Source: Aulostomus chinensis
Lineage: Eukaryota > Chordata > Actinopteri > Syngnathiformes > Aulostomidae
NCBI GenBank assembly: GCA_037954235.1
Contig: JBBMOA010000004.1
Span: forward strand, 6,232,001 to 6,296,000
Direction: 5' to 3'
Length of the DNA: 64,000 nucleotides
The notes under the pieces were generated by a model. That model was not told the origin of the DNA. It searched no databases and saw only the letters and a list, made by a program, of their open reading frames with translations. Of this stretch, positions 45,300-56,497 are shown piece after piece. Every line of letters starts with the position of its first letter. The stretch's first letter is position 1. Position numbers and translations under genes: made by a program.

Positions 45300-47485
45300 A
45301 CTAGATGTCAACGATTGCCAGCAAAACTCATCAACGGCAGGGAGAGAGTTTCGTGAGGCTGAGCAGCCAGCGACGTGATCGGCCTTCCGGCGTCTCCCAC
45401 ACAGCAGCTACGACTGAAGGAAGAAGAAAGTTTCTGCCTGCACTCAACTTCACTCTAATAAATCACTGGATTTCCGCTCACGTTAATTGACATTTGACAA
45501 CATCATTTGCATAATGATTCAAAAGCCTCGAGGGAGATGCTTAAGAGGAGGGAAACATTATGGATTTGCTAATTAGTCATCGTCAGTTCTCCTGCATTGT
45601 TGCAGTCGTTAGTCTTGGTGAACTAACTCGATCAGACAACCATAGCTTTATGACAGTCGTCATCCCCATTCAATCATGATTATTGCTACTTTTCCTTGGT
45701 GGCTGAAATTAGCGTGCTGTAATACGCCCGACAAACTTCCTGGTGAAGTTTTAATCTGAATGTATAGTCTACTGATGAGGAGTCTCATCAGGTTTATTTA
45801 TAAAATCCTCATTACAGACGCAGGTTTCACAGACCCTCGTCTGACTCACCAGCCATCAACAGCTGTCATAACTCGGGTGGTGTCGGGATGGTGGGCGGAG
45901 GAGTTCTGCGCTTTGATCCAGACGACATGACCTACCAACCTGGCGCCACCAGGATTTCCCATCACACCTCCTCAGCTTCTGGACTTTGACTTGAACGTCC
46001 TCACGTTGAACTACAAAGTCCCCACTTGACCTTCGAACATGCGAGCCAAGGCATTCTTGAGGGCAGGTGTTTCCCTCCAAGCTTGCACCTTCAGCATGGT
46101 GAACACCGCCCCTGCCGCGCCCTCCTCTCTCCACATGGAGGACAAACCAAACGCAGGCTACATCAGACTGCTGCTCGTGGAATTCTGCTCTTCACCTTGA
46201 GCTCTCACCGATTCTAGCGATGCCAGTGAAAGTGACAGGAGTTAAGATTGACTCACGTTTGCTGACTGACGAGCTAACAGGCTTCGGTTGTAGAACCTCT
46301 GAGTCAGGAAACACCTCCCAACATCACCGTCTGATCCCTCCAGCTGGACCTGCCTATGTTGTCGTAGCAACACCTCGTCAGTGGTGTTTTATTTATGCTC
46401 CTCACATCGATATGACAACCATCTGGAACAATAACTGAGCGGCGCGGTGAGCGAGCGGCCCCACGGACACGGAAAACTCCACCAACCAAACAAATACTGA
46501 CTGCAGCCCTGCTGACAGAGGGAGAGAAGTCATCTCCTGTCCGGGCGCCGAGGAGCGTTGATGGGATAAGAAACTTTCAATCAGCATGACTAAAATTCAG
46601 CCAATTAATTTTTGATGGTTGGGATACATTTCAGATCAACTCAGCAGCTGTGGTGCAGCGTTGATGGACGTATTCTCCACGGAGAAAAACATGTGATGTC
46701 ATAAGCTGACGAAAATAAGAAACCACCACTTCTCGCCAGGGACGCACCACATCATTCAGTATTTGTGTATTGGTGGCAGCACGGCGTTGGGTCGCAACAT
46801 GAAGGTGGACATCATGCGAGCCAGCACGGCCGCAGCAAATTCAAGCGTCCAACATTTCTGGACAACAAATGCACGAATATCCTCCACAACAATTAGGGAC
46901 CAGGAACAAAAGGGTACAAGGAAGTAATGCAGTCGCTCCTGCGCCGCGGTTCCCTAACTGTGCTACTGAAACATCACTTTTCATTCCAGAACTTTTCTTA
47001 AGAAGCCGCGTTGTCGTGGATTCTCTTTGTCAACAGGCTGTGTTGTCAGTCGTAGAATGTGGCACGCCATCTTTTCACCAATGTCGAGATTCCGTGTATT
47101 CGAGGTTTGAAGACGTGCTCGACGCCAATGTTTGATTCTGGCGACTGGGCAGATTTATTACCATCCAGCTTTAAATGAAAGCTCTCTGCCTCATTTGTTG
47201 CTGGCAGCAGTGCTCCACTAGTCTGTTGTAGATCATAGGCCTCTATCCAAACAAAGCCAGGCACCCTTGTATTTGTGTATGGCATTTAGCTACAGGCACC
47301 TCTTTGTTAGAGATGAGTGCTGCAATGAAAACATTCAACCTAATTGGCCCTGACACCTCTGTCTCACCATCATATTTGTGTTTGTTGTTATTTCTCCTCT
47401 ACCAGCAGCACTGATGAGGGCTGAAAGAGGTTCGCCGTCTTGAAGCTCTCTGCTTTGAGAGCTTCCATTATGTGTTTGTTTTGGC

Positions 47486-47486
<1 letters not shown>
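45300..47486. other. Intergenic, no gene seen
   Basis: No exon with known similarity. The sequence is of mixed composition and no complete mobile element is recognised. Confidence 0.4.
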
Positions 47487-47521
<35 letters not shown>

Positions 47522-47545
47522 TGAGTGTGTGTGTGAGTGTGTGTG
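47487..47545 (+). repeat. (GT)n microsatellite with GAGTGAG interruptions
   Basis: About 32 bp of uninterrupted GT, then GAGTGAGTG and further GT. Confidence 0.96.
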
Positions 47546-47769
47546 CACGCGCGACTGGAGAGGTACTCCAAACACTCAGCATCTTTACGCTAACAAAACA
47601 AAAGTTGTGACAAAATGTTGCAGCTTCACTGTAAGAGCTGCGATGAAAAGAGTGAGTGTTGGCATTGTAAATGCTAATGCTTCCCTTTTGTAAGGATAAA
47701 ATGTTGTGCGCTCCTCTGCCCGTTGTGTTGTAGTTGCAGGTGAATACGACAGGACACTGAGTACAGGAG

Positions 47770-47789
47770 CCCCCCCCCCCCCCCCCCCC
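47770..47789 (+). repeat. Poly-C tract (20 bp)
   Basis: A C homopolymer in otherwise ordinary sequence. Confidence 0.9.
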
Positions 47790-48083
47790 ATCAAGGATGG
47801 AATCAGAATTGTGGGCTTTTGTGGAGGTGTCCAGGAAGTTGCTCGTGCGCTGTTACGTTGCCTCCAATGTGGTGCCACTGGCCGGCTCTGGGAGGCCTGA
47901 TGAGGGCACGTGTCCTGTCTCTAGCGCCTCCTCTGGTTGGTCAGGGGAAGCTTGGAAGGGGAACAAAAATAGAGAACAAAGGACAATAAATAGAAAGAAA
48001 AAGATAAAGAATAAATGTCTGTCAAATGACCACATGGAAGTGATGAGGCTCAGCTTTTTAATCATTTTCTCATAAACAAAGGC

Positions 48084-48132
48084 TTGATTCACATCAGTTT
48101 TTTTCCTGGATGCACATTATTTTTGTGTGTGT

Positions 48133-48168
<36 letters not shown>
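48084..48168 (+). repeat. Dispersed 40-bp segment passing into a (GT)n array
   Basis: TTGATTCACATCAG, a T-run, CCTGGATGCACA and a TATTT-like string are followed by a GT array. The same succession, about 90 percent alike, occurs at 50005-50059 in the same orientation. The GT array here (48124-48168) has one TATG interruption. Confidence 0.85.
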
Positions 48169-48173
<5 letters not shown>

Positions 48174-48572
48174 TGTCCTGCAGGCAAATCTTGTTACATA
48201 GTAAATCCTTAAGTTATAATTCTGTTCTGCCTATTTCTGCATTTTCTTATTCCTCCTCACCAGCTCGCCTCCTCCTGATGTATTTAGCTATAAATAATGT
48301 TTCCATTCACTTGTTTAAATGACAGCAAGCTGACCGCAGCGCCTTCCAAATGCCAGACAAGTAAAAGCGGCGGTGATCACATTGCACCGATCCTCACATC
48401 GCTGCTCCGGCTTTGATTTGGGAATTGATTATAAAACCTTTTGTCCTGCCAATAATCAGAACTTTGGTGGTGTGGAGCTTTGAGCAGCCGGGTTGTGTTG
48501 TTCTCAGCACGGTGTCTGGGCGGCCACCCCCCAGCATTCACTCTGTCCTCCATTTTCTTCTTACTTCTCACT

Positions 48573-48591
48573 AGAGCGCCACCTGCTGTAC
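48573..48591 (-). promoter_or_regulatory. CTCF-like motif
   Basis: The minus strand reads GTACAGCAGGTGGCGCTCT, a strong match to the CTCF core (CAGCAGGTGGCGC). Confidence 0.5.
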
Positions 48592-48914
48592 GATTAAGTA
48601 TTTTCGGGGACATCGTGGGAATATTCATCACCAACCAGAGCCCAACCAGGCTAGGTGTGGTATTACACACCGCTGAACACAACGTGACTCAGTCAGTGGC
48701 CTTGGTAACCATAATCCAAATATGATGAAGTGCCCAGAATAAACTTATTAGCTCAACGATGTATCATACATGTCATAAGAAGTGAAGCACAACTTAACAG
48801 GTAAATAACACAAGATGTTAAAACGGGCCGTATCACTGCCACCCTCAATGGCTAATTAGCCTTGTATCCTACACTGAGAGCCATGTTGGGTTGGATTCAG
48901 CTCTTGAATATTTA
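48592..48914. other. Intergenic, nothing recognised
   Basis: No gene or element is recognised. Confidence 0.4.
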
Positions 48915-48940
48915 CGTGTGTGTGTGTGTGTGTGTGTGTG
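48915..48940 (+). repeat. (GT)13 microsatellite
   Basis: Uninterrupted GT run. Confidence 0.97.
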
Positions 48941-49199
48941 AACACGCTGCTGCAGACTCGAGTTAAAGGTGTGTGGCCTGTTGCTGGCAGCTCCTCCTCC
49001 TCCGACACAACTCAGGTTTTCCATTTGCCGCTACACCGATGTTGTCTCTGCACTACTTGCTGTGTGATTCCATATCTGATCGTCTCCTTGTTTTCCTACA
49101 AATTCACTCCACTGACAGTCCGATACCGGAGCTGCTGGACCGCCAATGTACCATTTCCTCTCTATTCTGCTCCTCCCGCTGCTCCATAGAGGGGAGAAA

Positions 49200-49720
49200 T
49201 TAGTTGAGGAACCAATTGAGAAAGGCCTCCAAACATGAACGTAGTAGGCTATTTATACTCGGGCTGAATGTGAAGGCCAAGTTATTTGTTGGGGTTAAGG
49301 AAACATAACCATTGGAAAGAGCAACTGCTGGAGAAGCTGTGAAATAATTTCCTGTCAAGGGCATAAAACGGTTCTCAATTGAGGTAAACATTTCTACTTT
49401 CAAAAGCAATTTATTTTCTAACAACCGCTGAAAGCAGACAACATATCTTATGTTCCCTTTCCTTGAATTTTCATTTTATGCCCCCCTCCTCACCTTCCCT
49501 CTGTTTCACAAGTGAGTGTTTACTGCCGGCTTGCAGCCACATCGAGAGCCGGGGTCTGGAGACTGGCAGTGAGAAATTGCCTGGTTTCTGAGTGGATTTG
49601 GATTAGGGTCAATGCAATGTGTTATTTTTTAGAGGAAAAATACCTTCATGGCTTTCCATTGATTCTCTTCCCTCTTTTCTCATATCAGTTATGACTACAG
49701 ACTGGAATGTTGTTTTTGCA
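49200..49720. promoter_or_regulatory. Candidate conserved non-coding block
   Basis: Repeat-poor, AT-leaning sequence with no significant open frames, for example around GCTATTTATACTCGGGCTGA and GGATTTGGATTAGGGTCAAT. It is proposed on texture only. Confidence 0.3.
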
Positions 49721-49943
49721 TAAATGGATCGGCCTGTTTCCTGCCAGCAATCGCCAGACGTGCTTCATGAACGGTGGATGCGACGCAAAAAAAAAGAGAC
49801 GCGCATTAGGTGTGTTTCTATCTTCTGGCTGGCGTGAATAATAGACAACACAGTGGTGGCAGAAGATGTTGGTATGGGTGGCGTTACCCTCTGGTCACCG
49901 CCGGCCGCCGCAAGACACAGTGGAGAAGAAGAAAAGTCATCTG

Positions 49944-49974
49944 CCAGCAAAAACCTCCTGAGGTTTTTTGCTGG
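49944..49974 (+). other. Hairpin: 14-bp inverted repeat with a minimal loop
   Basis: CCAGCAAAAACCTC is followed after two bases by GAGGTTTTTTGCTGG, its reverse complement with one extra T. A stem of 14 bp with a tiny loop is expected on single strands. It lies 15 bp left of the 15-bp direct repeats described at 49989, in what may be the same mobile-element remnant. Confidence 0.85.
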
Positions 49975-49988
49975 AAAACCGAAGGGAA

Positions 49989-50074
49989 TTCCTAGTGTTG
50001 GACGTTGATTCACATCAGTTTTTTCCTGGATGCACAATATTTGTGAGTGCGTGTGTGTGTTCCTAGTGTTGGAC
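49989..50074 (+). repeat. 56-bp segment flanked by perfect 15-bp direct repeats
   Basis: TTCCTAGTGTTGGAC occurs at 49989-50003 and again at 50060-50074. The 56 bp between them (50004-50059) is the segment that also occurs at 48084-48140. The layout is that of an insertion with a target-site duplication, but a third similar string at 63842-63859 leaves open that the 15-mer belongs to a repeat family. Confidence 0.9.
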
Positions 50075-50508
50075 ATGTCGCCGCTGTCTCGGTGATCAGG
50101 AATGTCCGTGAAGACGCCAGCAGCGGAGAAAGTTGGTCAGATTCCCCACTTCAGGGCGTATTTGGAGCACTGGTTTTCGTCTCCGTGTTTCCATGATAAA
50201 GAGAATAAAAACACCCAAAACAAGTGCAACAACCTTTTTGTGTAATTAAGGGACTTTTTGAATTTGACCATTTCAATCCACCTTTTCTGATGTGACCTTC
50301 AAACTGCGCATCAAAGCACGTTGATGGAAACGGGACCTCCTGGGCGCCGTTGGTCATCGTATACCTGATATTTGAGTGCAGCCCCAAGCTGAGTCGTACC
50401 ATGACCACACGTTTACCCCACCACATTTGGAGTTGCCTTCTTCAGCCCGGCAGCGAGGAACTCCCCCACGGGAGGTAGCACGGCCCCCTGGACGCGCGGC
50501 CTAACCAA
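50075..50508. other. Intergenic, nothing recognised
   Basis: Strings such as GCGCATCAAAGCACGTTGAT look element-like, but I cannot delimit or name an element. Confidence 0.35.
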
Positions 50509-50525
50509 CCGGAGGGGGCGCTGCT
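50509..50525 (+). promoter_or_regulatory. CTCF-like motif
   Basis: ACCGGAGGGGGCGCTGC on the plus strand matches the GGGGGCGCTG half of the CTCF core well and the upstream half less well. It points opposite to the motif at 48.58 kb. Confidence 0.35.
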
Positions 50526-51169
50526 GAGACAACCAGAAACCCATCATTCACCTTGACGATGACCCACCTGACAGGCCTCCTGTTTGTTGTCACGGTGGTT
50601 GTAAACTGCTATGAAAGCAGATTTATTAGCGTAGCTGCATGTAAACAATACAACGAGACGTATTGAGACAAACTGAACACTCAGGATAAATTCTGCTCGT
50701 GTATGTAGAAGGCAGTACAGCGCACGCAGGAGCAGGGAGAGGCCCGGCTGTGCCGCGGACGTACATCTGGCTCTCGGCGTGTTCATTAGTCTGTGTCCGG
50801 CAAGTTCCAGTCTCATTAGCAAGACAAAAGACAGAACATTAACAGGACAACGCGAGGACAATAAAACAATTAATAGAAGACAATTACACAACAAGGTCAA
50901 ACAGTCAATGAACAAGGGGATGTAAATGCTGGCTACTGTGTGTAGGTGTTGGTGTGACCACCACTACCAGACAGACAGGAGGTGTATGAGGCGGAGGAGC
51001 GCTTGGAGAAGCAAGGGGCTTCAACCAGCAGCACCACCAGCAGCACCACCAGCAGCACCACAGGGAAGAACTGATGGGAACGAAAAGAGCAGCTGGGAGG
51101 GAGTTCCACGCTGCTGACGTGGACCAGGCATCACGTGCCATCGTTCTCTTCATAGGGATATCGCCATCG
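50526..51169. other. Intergenic, with a CAGCAC repeat
   Basis: A small (CAGCACCAC)n-type repeat lies at 51026-51061. No gene is recognised. Confidence 0.5.
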
Positions 51170-51435
51170 TTGTCCACTGGGACTCAAGGATGAACTGGGG
51201 AGATTTTTGTGGTCAAAGGTCAAGGTCAAGGTCACCATGAACGCGATGTTGGTCCTACTCTCATGAAAGCAACACCTCTCTGGGGCACCGCCACAAACAT
51301 CCACTGGGATTCAAGGATGAACTCAAAGGAACACGATATCTCAGAAAAGTCTTGAAGAACTTTGGTCAAATGTAACACAAACCTCCACTGTGGCTCCAGG
51401 ATGACGCAGGTCAGAGGTCAAGGTCACCAGAGTGG
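51170..51435 (+). repeat. DR1-bearing dispersed repeat, longest copy
   Basis: CCACTGGGACTCAAGGATGA then ACTG, GGTCAAAGGTCAAGGTCAAG and GTCACCATGAAC are followed by TCTGGGGCACCGCCACAAAC. The motif CACTGGGAYTCAAGGATGAACT recurs at about 51301, and CACTGTGGCTCCAGGATGA with AGGTCAGAGGTCAAGGTCACC at about 51386. The succession is familiar from a very common teleost repeat. It contains DR1 sites at 51210-51222 (one mismatch) and 51408-51420 (perfect), each followed by additional AGGTCA half sites without spacing. Confidence 0.6.
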
Positions 51436-51899
51436 TATTTCTGGTTTAGTAGTATTTTTATAATGAACCTTTTATAGTGTGTACATAGCAGGTTTTGAGA
51501 AACAATTATGATTGTGACACAAAACATTCGTGTCAGGGGTGATGGGGGGGGGGGGGGGGGGCGGGTCAGGTGCCCCTCAGTGACGCCCTGAGGGTTCGCA
51601 GCAGCACACACACTCCTCTCTCTCCTCTCACTCGCCTCCCTCGATACGGTCCTATCTGTTTATCTATTTTGACAGTTGAAGCAACTGCAGCTCCACCAGC
51701 GGCACAATCCTGGCCCGCGTCTCCACTTCCCACCACCTCCTAGTGGCTTAAAAAAAAATCCCACTTTAACACATTAGACTTCCCATTTCACCCAGATAAT
51801 TACACAATTATTCTGCTTCACTCAAAAAAATCCATCCAGGGGTAATTGGTGTGTTGGGTGCAGTGGCGGCGGAGGGGGTACCCAGAATCCACCGCAGCG
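51436..51899. other. Intergenic, with a poly-G tract
   Basis: A G homopolymer of about 18 bp lies at 51544-51561. Nothing else is recognised. Confidence 0.5.
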
Positions 51900-54800
51900 A
51901 GGGTTCTGGGGGAACGAATGCAGATAAGTCAAGCAGAAAAAGGGAGGGAAAAAGCTGCACTTATTCGATTTTAATCTGGCCACTTTGCAAGCATTTAAAT
52001 AGCCTTCATCAGACTCCTGGCTTGCAGCCCTGCCACTAACCTGTTATCAATGCTGAAAATGTCCATTTTAAATGTCAGTGTGAGCACCGAACGGAGACGC
52101 AGTAACAGGTGCTCAGCCCGAGGTGAACTGCAGTAATGCCCCCATTATTGGTTTCTCATAGAGCTGTTACATGTTGCATTGTTGCTGCTCGGGACACAGC
52201 ATTCTGCGGGTAAAAGCGGAGCTCAATTATTGGCACAGAAACACATGCGAAGGGACACAATGGCCTACAGAAAAAAAGGTCTACAGAGGCTACATCTGTA
52301 GCCAACGAAATAACCTCGATAAAAGTAATTGAATTTTTGTTGTGATAAGATTAACTTGTGGTAATTGTGAGCACTAGGAGCCTTGAGTCTGTACAAAAGA
52401 AACATACTGTATGACAGTTGGGAATAATCACACCCTCTCCCTCCCTTCCAAGCATGTATGCAGGGAGAGAGAGAAAAAAACACAACTGTGAAGGAATCAA
52501 GTCTGGAATCAGGCTCTCTGTGGCCAGCGCTCCTACCCAAAGTGCTATGAATGTCCTGATTACCATGCACACTCTCACAGTCCTTTTAAATGTGCTGAGA
52601 TGGGCTTTAAACAAGATTCAACACTTTAAACCCCAGCAGACTTAATTAAGGGTGGGACCCAGCACATGCAGAGACGAGCAGAGGAGAGAGGAGGAAGGAG
52701 AGAGGATTGGTTGTGTGGGAGAAAGAGGGAGCCACAGAGGTGGTGGGAGACACAGAGAGAAATGAGAACATTTCCACCAGCGAACGTCCACACCGGGCAG
52801 CCGGACTCCCACCATGCTCCACATTTACAAGAACAAACACGCATGCAACAAAACAACAATGTGCCTTAAACTCCCCATTACTTTTCCAAAACTGCCTGGA
52901 ATATCAAACAATGCAGAGCCGTGGGGGGGCAGTGCGCATGCTGTTTAAGCGGCCCTGTCTCATTTCCATACAGCTTTTACATGTTTCCAAAAGATATGCA
53001 TAATTACGGGGTTTGTACATAATTGCTCGAACACATTGCCGAGAAAAAGCCAGGTTTGTTCTTTTTTTAACATTGGCTCGGAAGAAAACAGACTAGGCTT
53101 CTTCTCTCGCTCCGGTCTGAACAATTAAAACAATGCGGCTGTCTTGGAAAGGAGTTCTGCTCTCATTATCACCCTCCTCCCCTCCCTTCCCTTCGTCAGA
53201 ACATTTACCGAGGCCTCGGCACCTTGGCATTGAAACATTCTTTTTCTTGTCTGTTTCTTCCTTCCCTCCTTTTTCTGCCACTGCCTTCCCTGCACTCTCG
53301 CTGGAACAGAGCGAGCTTGGAAAAAGGAAATGTAAATAAGATGCGCCTCATTCTTTCCCGCTGCAAAACGGAGCATGCAAGGCGTCTTAAGCAATCAAAG
53401 GAACTTAACATAAAGGTTTTACCGCTCTTATTCCAGAGTCAGGTAACAGGTGCGTGCATTGTTCAAGCTGATAGCAGCGGAAATGTGCCATTTATTGAAA
53501 TGTAAAAGGAAAATATTAGGATCTGTCAGACACTTGCTACTAGTGAAAGGTAAGTGTGGCTTTTAGTTCCGCGGTGATGCTGTCTGATCCCACCTTGACT
53601 AGCTTTCAAGCCCTGACGCTGCATATGATACCAGGATGTATGCTTGTGTCTGAGTGAAATGTCTCACTGTCATGTTGCTGAGTGCCTTTTTTTTCTTCCA
53701 GCCTGCTAATAACCTGGGATAGTGTATCTGTGAGTGTTGCTACCGCCTTAATGGGCAAAAAGCCTTCATCCTTTCAATCTCCATCATGGCAGAGACATGG
53801 CTATTATCCAAATGCTTTGGCTCCACATGAATCGTGAGGAGGGAAGAGACTCGCTCCTCACTGGACTGAAGAAAGCTTCCCATCGCTTCTGTTTTGAAAG
53901 CGGCACCTTCGTTTGCAGGCCCGAGCGATTAGCTGCAACCACCTCAATCTCACACTATCAAGATGCAGAAAACAGCAATGTCAGTGGTGTGATTGACAGC
54001 TCCCTAAGTGGTTGCTCAGAGCTTCTCACTCCATCCAATTCAAATGTTAGCCGTATCTGCATCGGGAGGGAGAGGCTGTGTCATCCAGCTGTACAACAAA
54101 AGAATCCGCCGACTTGCACAAAAGCTGTCAAACGCTCCTATTGATCAACACCAGAAAATGGCAGAATTATAAGACCCCACGCACCGCCAGCCCCTCTGTA
54201 GAGGTTTGATGATACCATGGAGTTAATTCTCTTCGAAGGCTTAGAGTGGGATTAATTTTTCTTAAATGTCACGGTCAGAGTGTATGTGGCCCAAATTGGT
54301 CTCTACTGACAATTGGCAGACAGTGATTGTGGTTGGCTGCGATGATGTATCGATGCAGCAGCAAGACTTCTTCATCCCAGAACAATATAACCCACTCGGG
54401 GTACAGATGGGGGGAGGGGGTGCAGAAAAAATACATCCCTTTACAAGATAAAATTACTTTTTCCTTCAGAAAGTCAGAAAAATGATAGGAATAATACACC
54501 ATTCATGGTGTGGGACAGCAGGGAGGGAAGGAAGCTGGGCATGTTTTATATGCCTTTCTCCTACTCATATACCCCACTGCTGACCAGTGCAGAAAACCCA
54601 GGTATCCTAATGTTTAAAAAATAACACCATTATTGGTACCTATTGAATCCAGTTGCAAGCAATGCAGCTTGTAACAGATAAGGACCTGATGGAATCTGTC
54701 TTTGCTCTATCTGAGCCAAAATGGTCTCTGTATGAGTCAAATGGAGGAGCTGCATTGACAATTCAAATCGAACAGCGCTTTGCAGGCAATTCACCTTGTA

Positions 54801-55140
54801 ATCTACATGCTTCCCTCACCAGCTGGCCCCGGCTAGATTGCATTTTATATACAAAAGGGCCTTCCTTTCCGAGGGCCATCGCATTCACTGGCAATCTAAT
54901 AAGGTGCACAGATTCACAAGTGCATCTGCAATAACACTGAAATAAATGGAAAAGAGTTTGATAATGAGTGAGTTAATTTTAAAGTCAGCAAGGGAAACTT
55001 TTTAATCCCCAACAGATTTACAACAGCCTTTATGTTCCAAAGCGTCACTTTCAAATTAGCATGATCATTTACAGAGCGTCATGGCTCTCCATTACAGCAG
55101 GCCTTTAATGTGGGCTCTTTTTTTTTTGTCTTTTAATGAT
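51900..55140. promoter_or_regulatory. Long candidate conserved non-coding region
   Basis: More than 3 kb with almost no simple repeats and no recognised mobile element, in contrast to its flanks. Segments at about 51.95-52.25, 52.28-52.65, 52.87-53.06, 53.3-53.8, 54.0-54.45 and 54.6-55.1 kb are AT-rich with dense transcription-factor-like cores (for example GCATTTAAATAGCC, CCATTATTGGTTTC, ATTAGCATGATCATTTAC). No exon with known similarity is visible. It is the best candidate in the window for a cluster of developmental enhancers, or for intronic sequence of a regulatory gene. Confidence 0.35.
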
Positions 55141-55186
55141 TCACCAATCGGTGTCTTGACCTCACAAATAGGTCTTTATCCCCCAG

Positions 55187-55440
55187 CATGCAGAAAGAGC
55201 CAGCCACACAGGCGTTTAGCCAGAAGCTAACGGGGACTGACGGCAACGACGAAAACAAACCCTGAAGCTCATCAGTGAAACCCGGGTCTTGTTTTTCCAG
55301 CCGAATGCTCAGCAACCCACAAACACTCGGATTTGAGCTAAAAAGGCAGTTTTTCTGTTGTTTGGCTGCTGTGGCTCTCGTTAGCCATCAGTCCCCGTTA
55401 GCCTCAGCTAAATGTGCACTGACTCGCTCTGCATTCTGGA
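55187..55440 (+). mobile_element. MITE-like family, near-complete copy with terminal inverted repeats
   Basis: The left end ATGCAGAAAGAGCCAGCCAC, GCGTTTAGCCAGAAGCTAAC and GGGGACTGACGG is mirrored at the right by CCATCAGTCCCCGTTAGCCT, CAGCTAAATGTGCACTGACT and CGCTCTGCAT. The arms are about 57 bp and pair well with small gaps. The middle carries GGATTTGAGCTAAAA as in other copies. There is no coding capacity. It is a short, palindromic, non-autonomous DNA element; the superfamily is not determined because the target-site duplication is unclear. Confidence 0.75.
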
Positions 55441-56424
55441 GTCACTCAGAAACACTGCAGGAGGGAAAGAAGTCTTACTTTTGAGCTGAAGACTCCTGTT
55501 GGTGAGCACTTGAAAGGCAAAACCACCTTTTGGGTGAAGGATCCATTTAATACTTGTGACCCTGATTATTTTACACTCCCAGCTTTTTCTTTTTTTAATG
55601 GGGTAGATAACAAATCCCATACATCTCCACCTTGCTGTATATGTCAATATGCCTCCCCGCAGTTATAAATCACTTAAACCGACAGTACGGTACATTAAAC
55701 TTACACAATAAATGTACAAGCACTTCACCCTTAACACATATAATTTGTTTTTCCAGGTTGCCGTAGGGATAACACAAACTTCTGACCTCTCCAGCTACAA
55801 GAAGGTCTCCCAGTAGCCCCTCCTTCATGAATCTTTTAGACCAGGAGAGTCTGTAGTTCAAAGTTCCTGTGAACCCTAGAAATAATAAGCTCCCTGATTA
55901 GTGTGGCTAAAAATACCCCTGGCCGAATAGGCTCCAGGTCAGCGCCGCACGCTCCCATTTACATGCGGGGAAGCTACTGATGAGCACCCTCGCTGGAGGG
56001 GATGAACACATTGCACCTGACACATAATCTACCCATGATGGATCAGGCAACAAGCACCTCCCCCCCGACCCCACTGGCTGGTTCAGGGGATACGAGATGC
56101 TGGACGTCACATTACGTCCATGTTGAGTTGTAGTTTGATGTGATTGTGGTTGAAGATCCTCAGTCCTTCCTCATTCAGCAAAATCTGACCAAAACATGTT
56201 GAGCTGGAAGCTCAGATGCTCAAAATCACCCTGAACAGCCGACGTCACTGCTTGTCACACGCGTGTAAAGTGTAAGGGGTTCTTGAGTCAAGGGCAGTCA
56301 GAACCAGAACCGACAGCGGTGGCTAAAATTCTGGGACGTCCCATCCGGGCCCAAACTCATCTTCTGTCCGCTGTATCGCTATCGTTGTGAGGTGCAAAGA
56401 TGAACAGGATCAGGCAGGCATGCA

Positions 56425-56426
<2 letters not shown>
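55441..56426. other. Intergenic, no gene seen
   Basis: No exon is recognised. The string GAGCACTTGAAAGGCAAA at about 55505 also follows the MITE-like copy at 60.5 kb (GAGTACTTGAAAGGTCGA), so the true element may extend beyond the inverted repeats. Confidence 0.45.
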
Positions 56427-56459
<33 letters not shown>

Positions 56460-56497
56460 CAGGTATGTAGTTTGAATGTGCACACACACACACACAC
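56427..56497 (+). repeat. (TG)n and (CA)n arrays in inverted orientation
   Basis: About 31 bp of TG (56427-56457) are followed after 23 bp by 17 bp of CA (56481-56497). The two arms are complementary and could form a hairpin of up to 17 bp. Confidence 0.93.
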
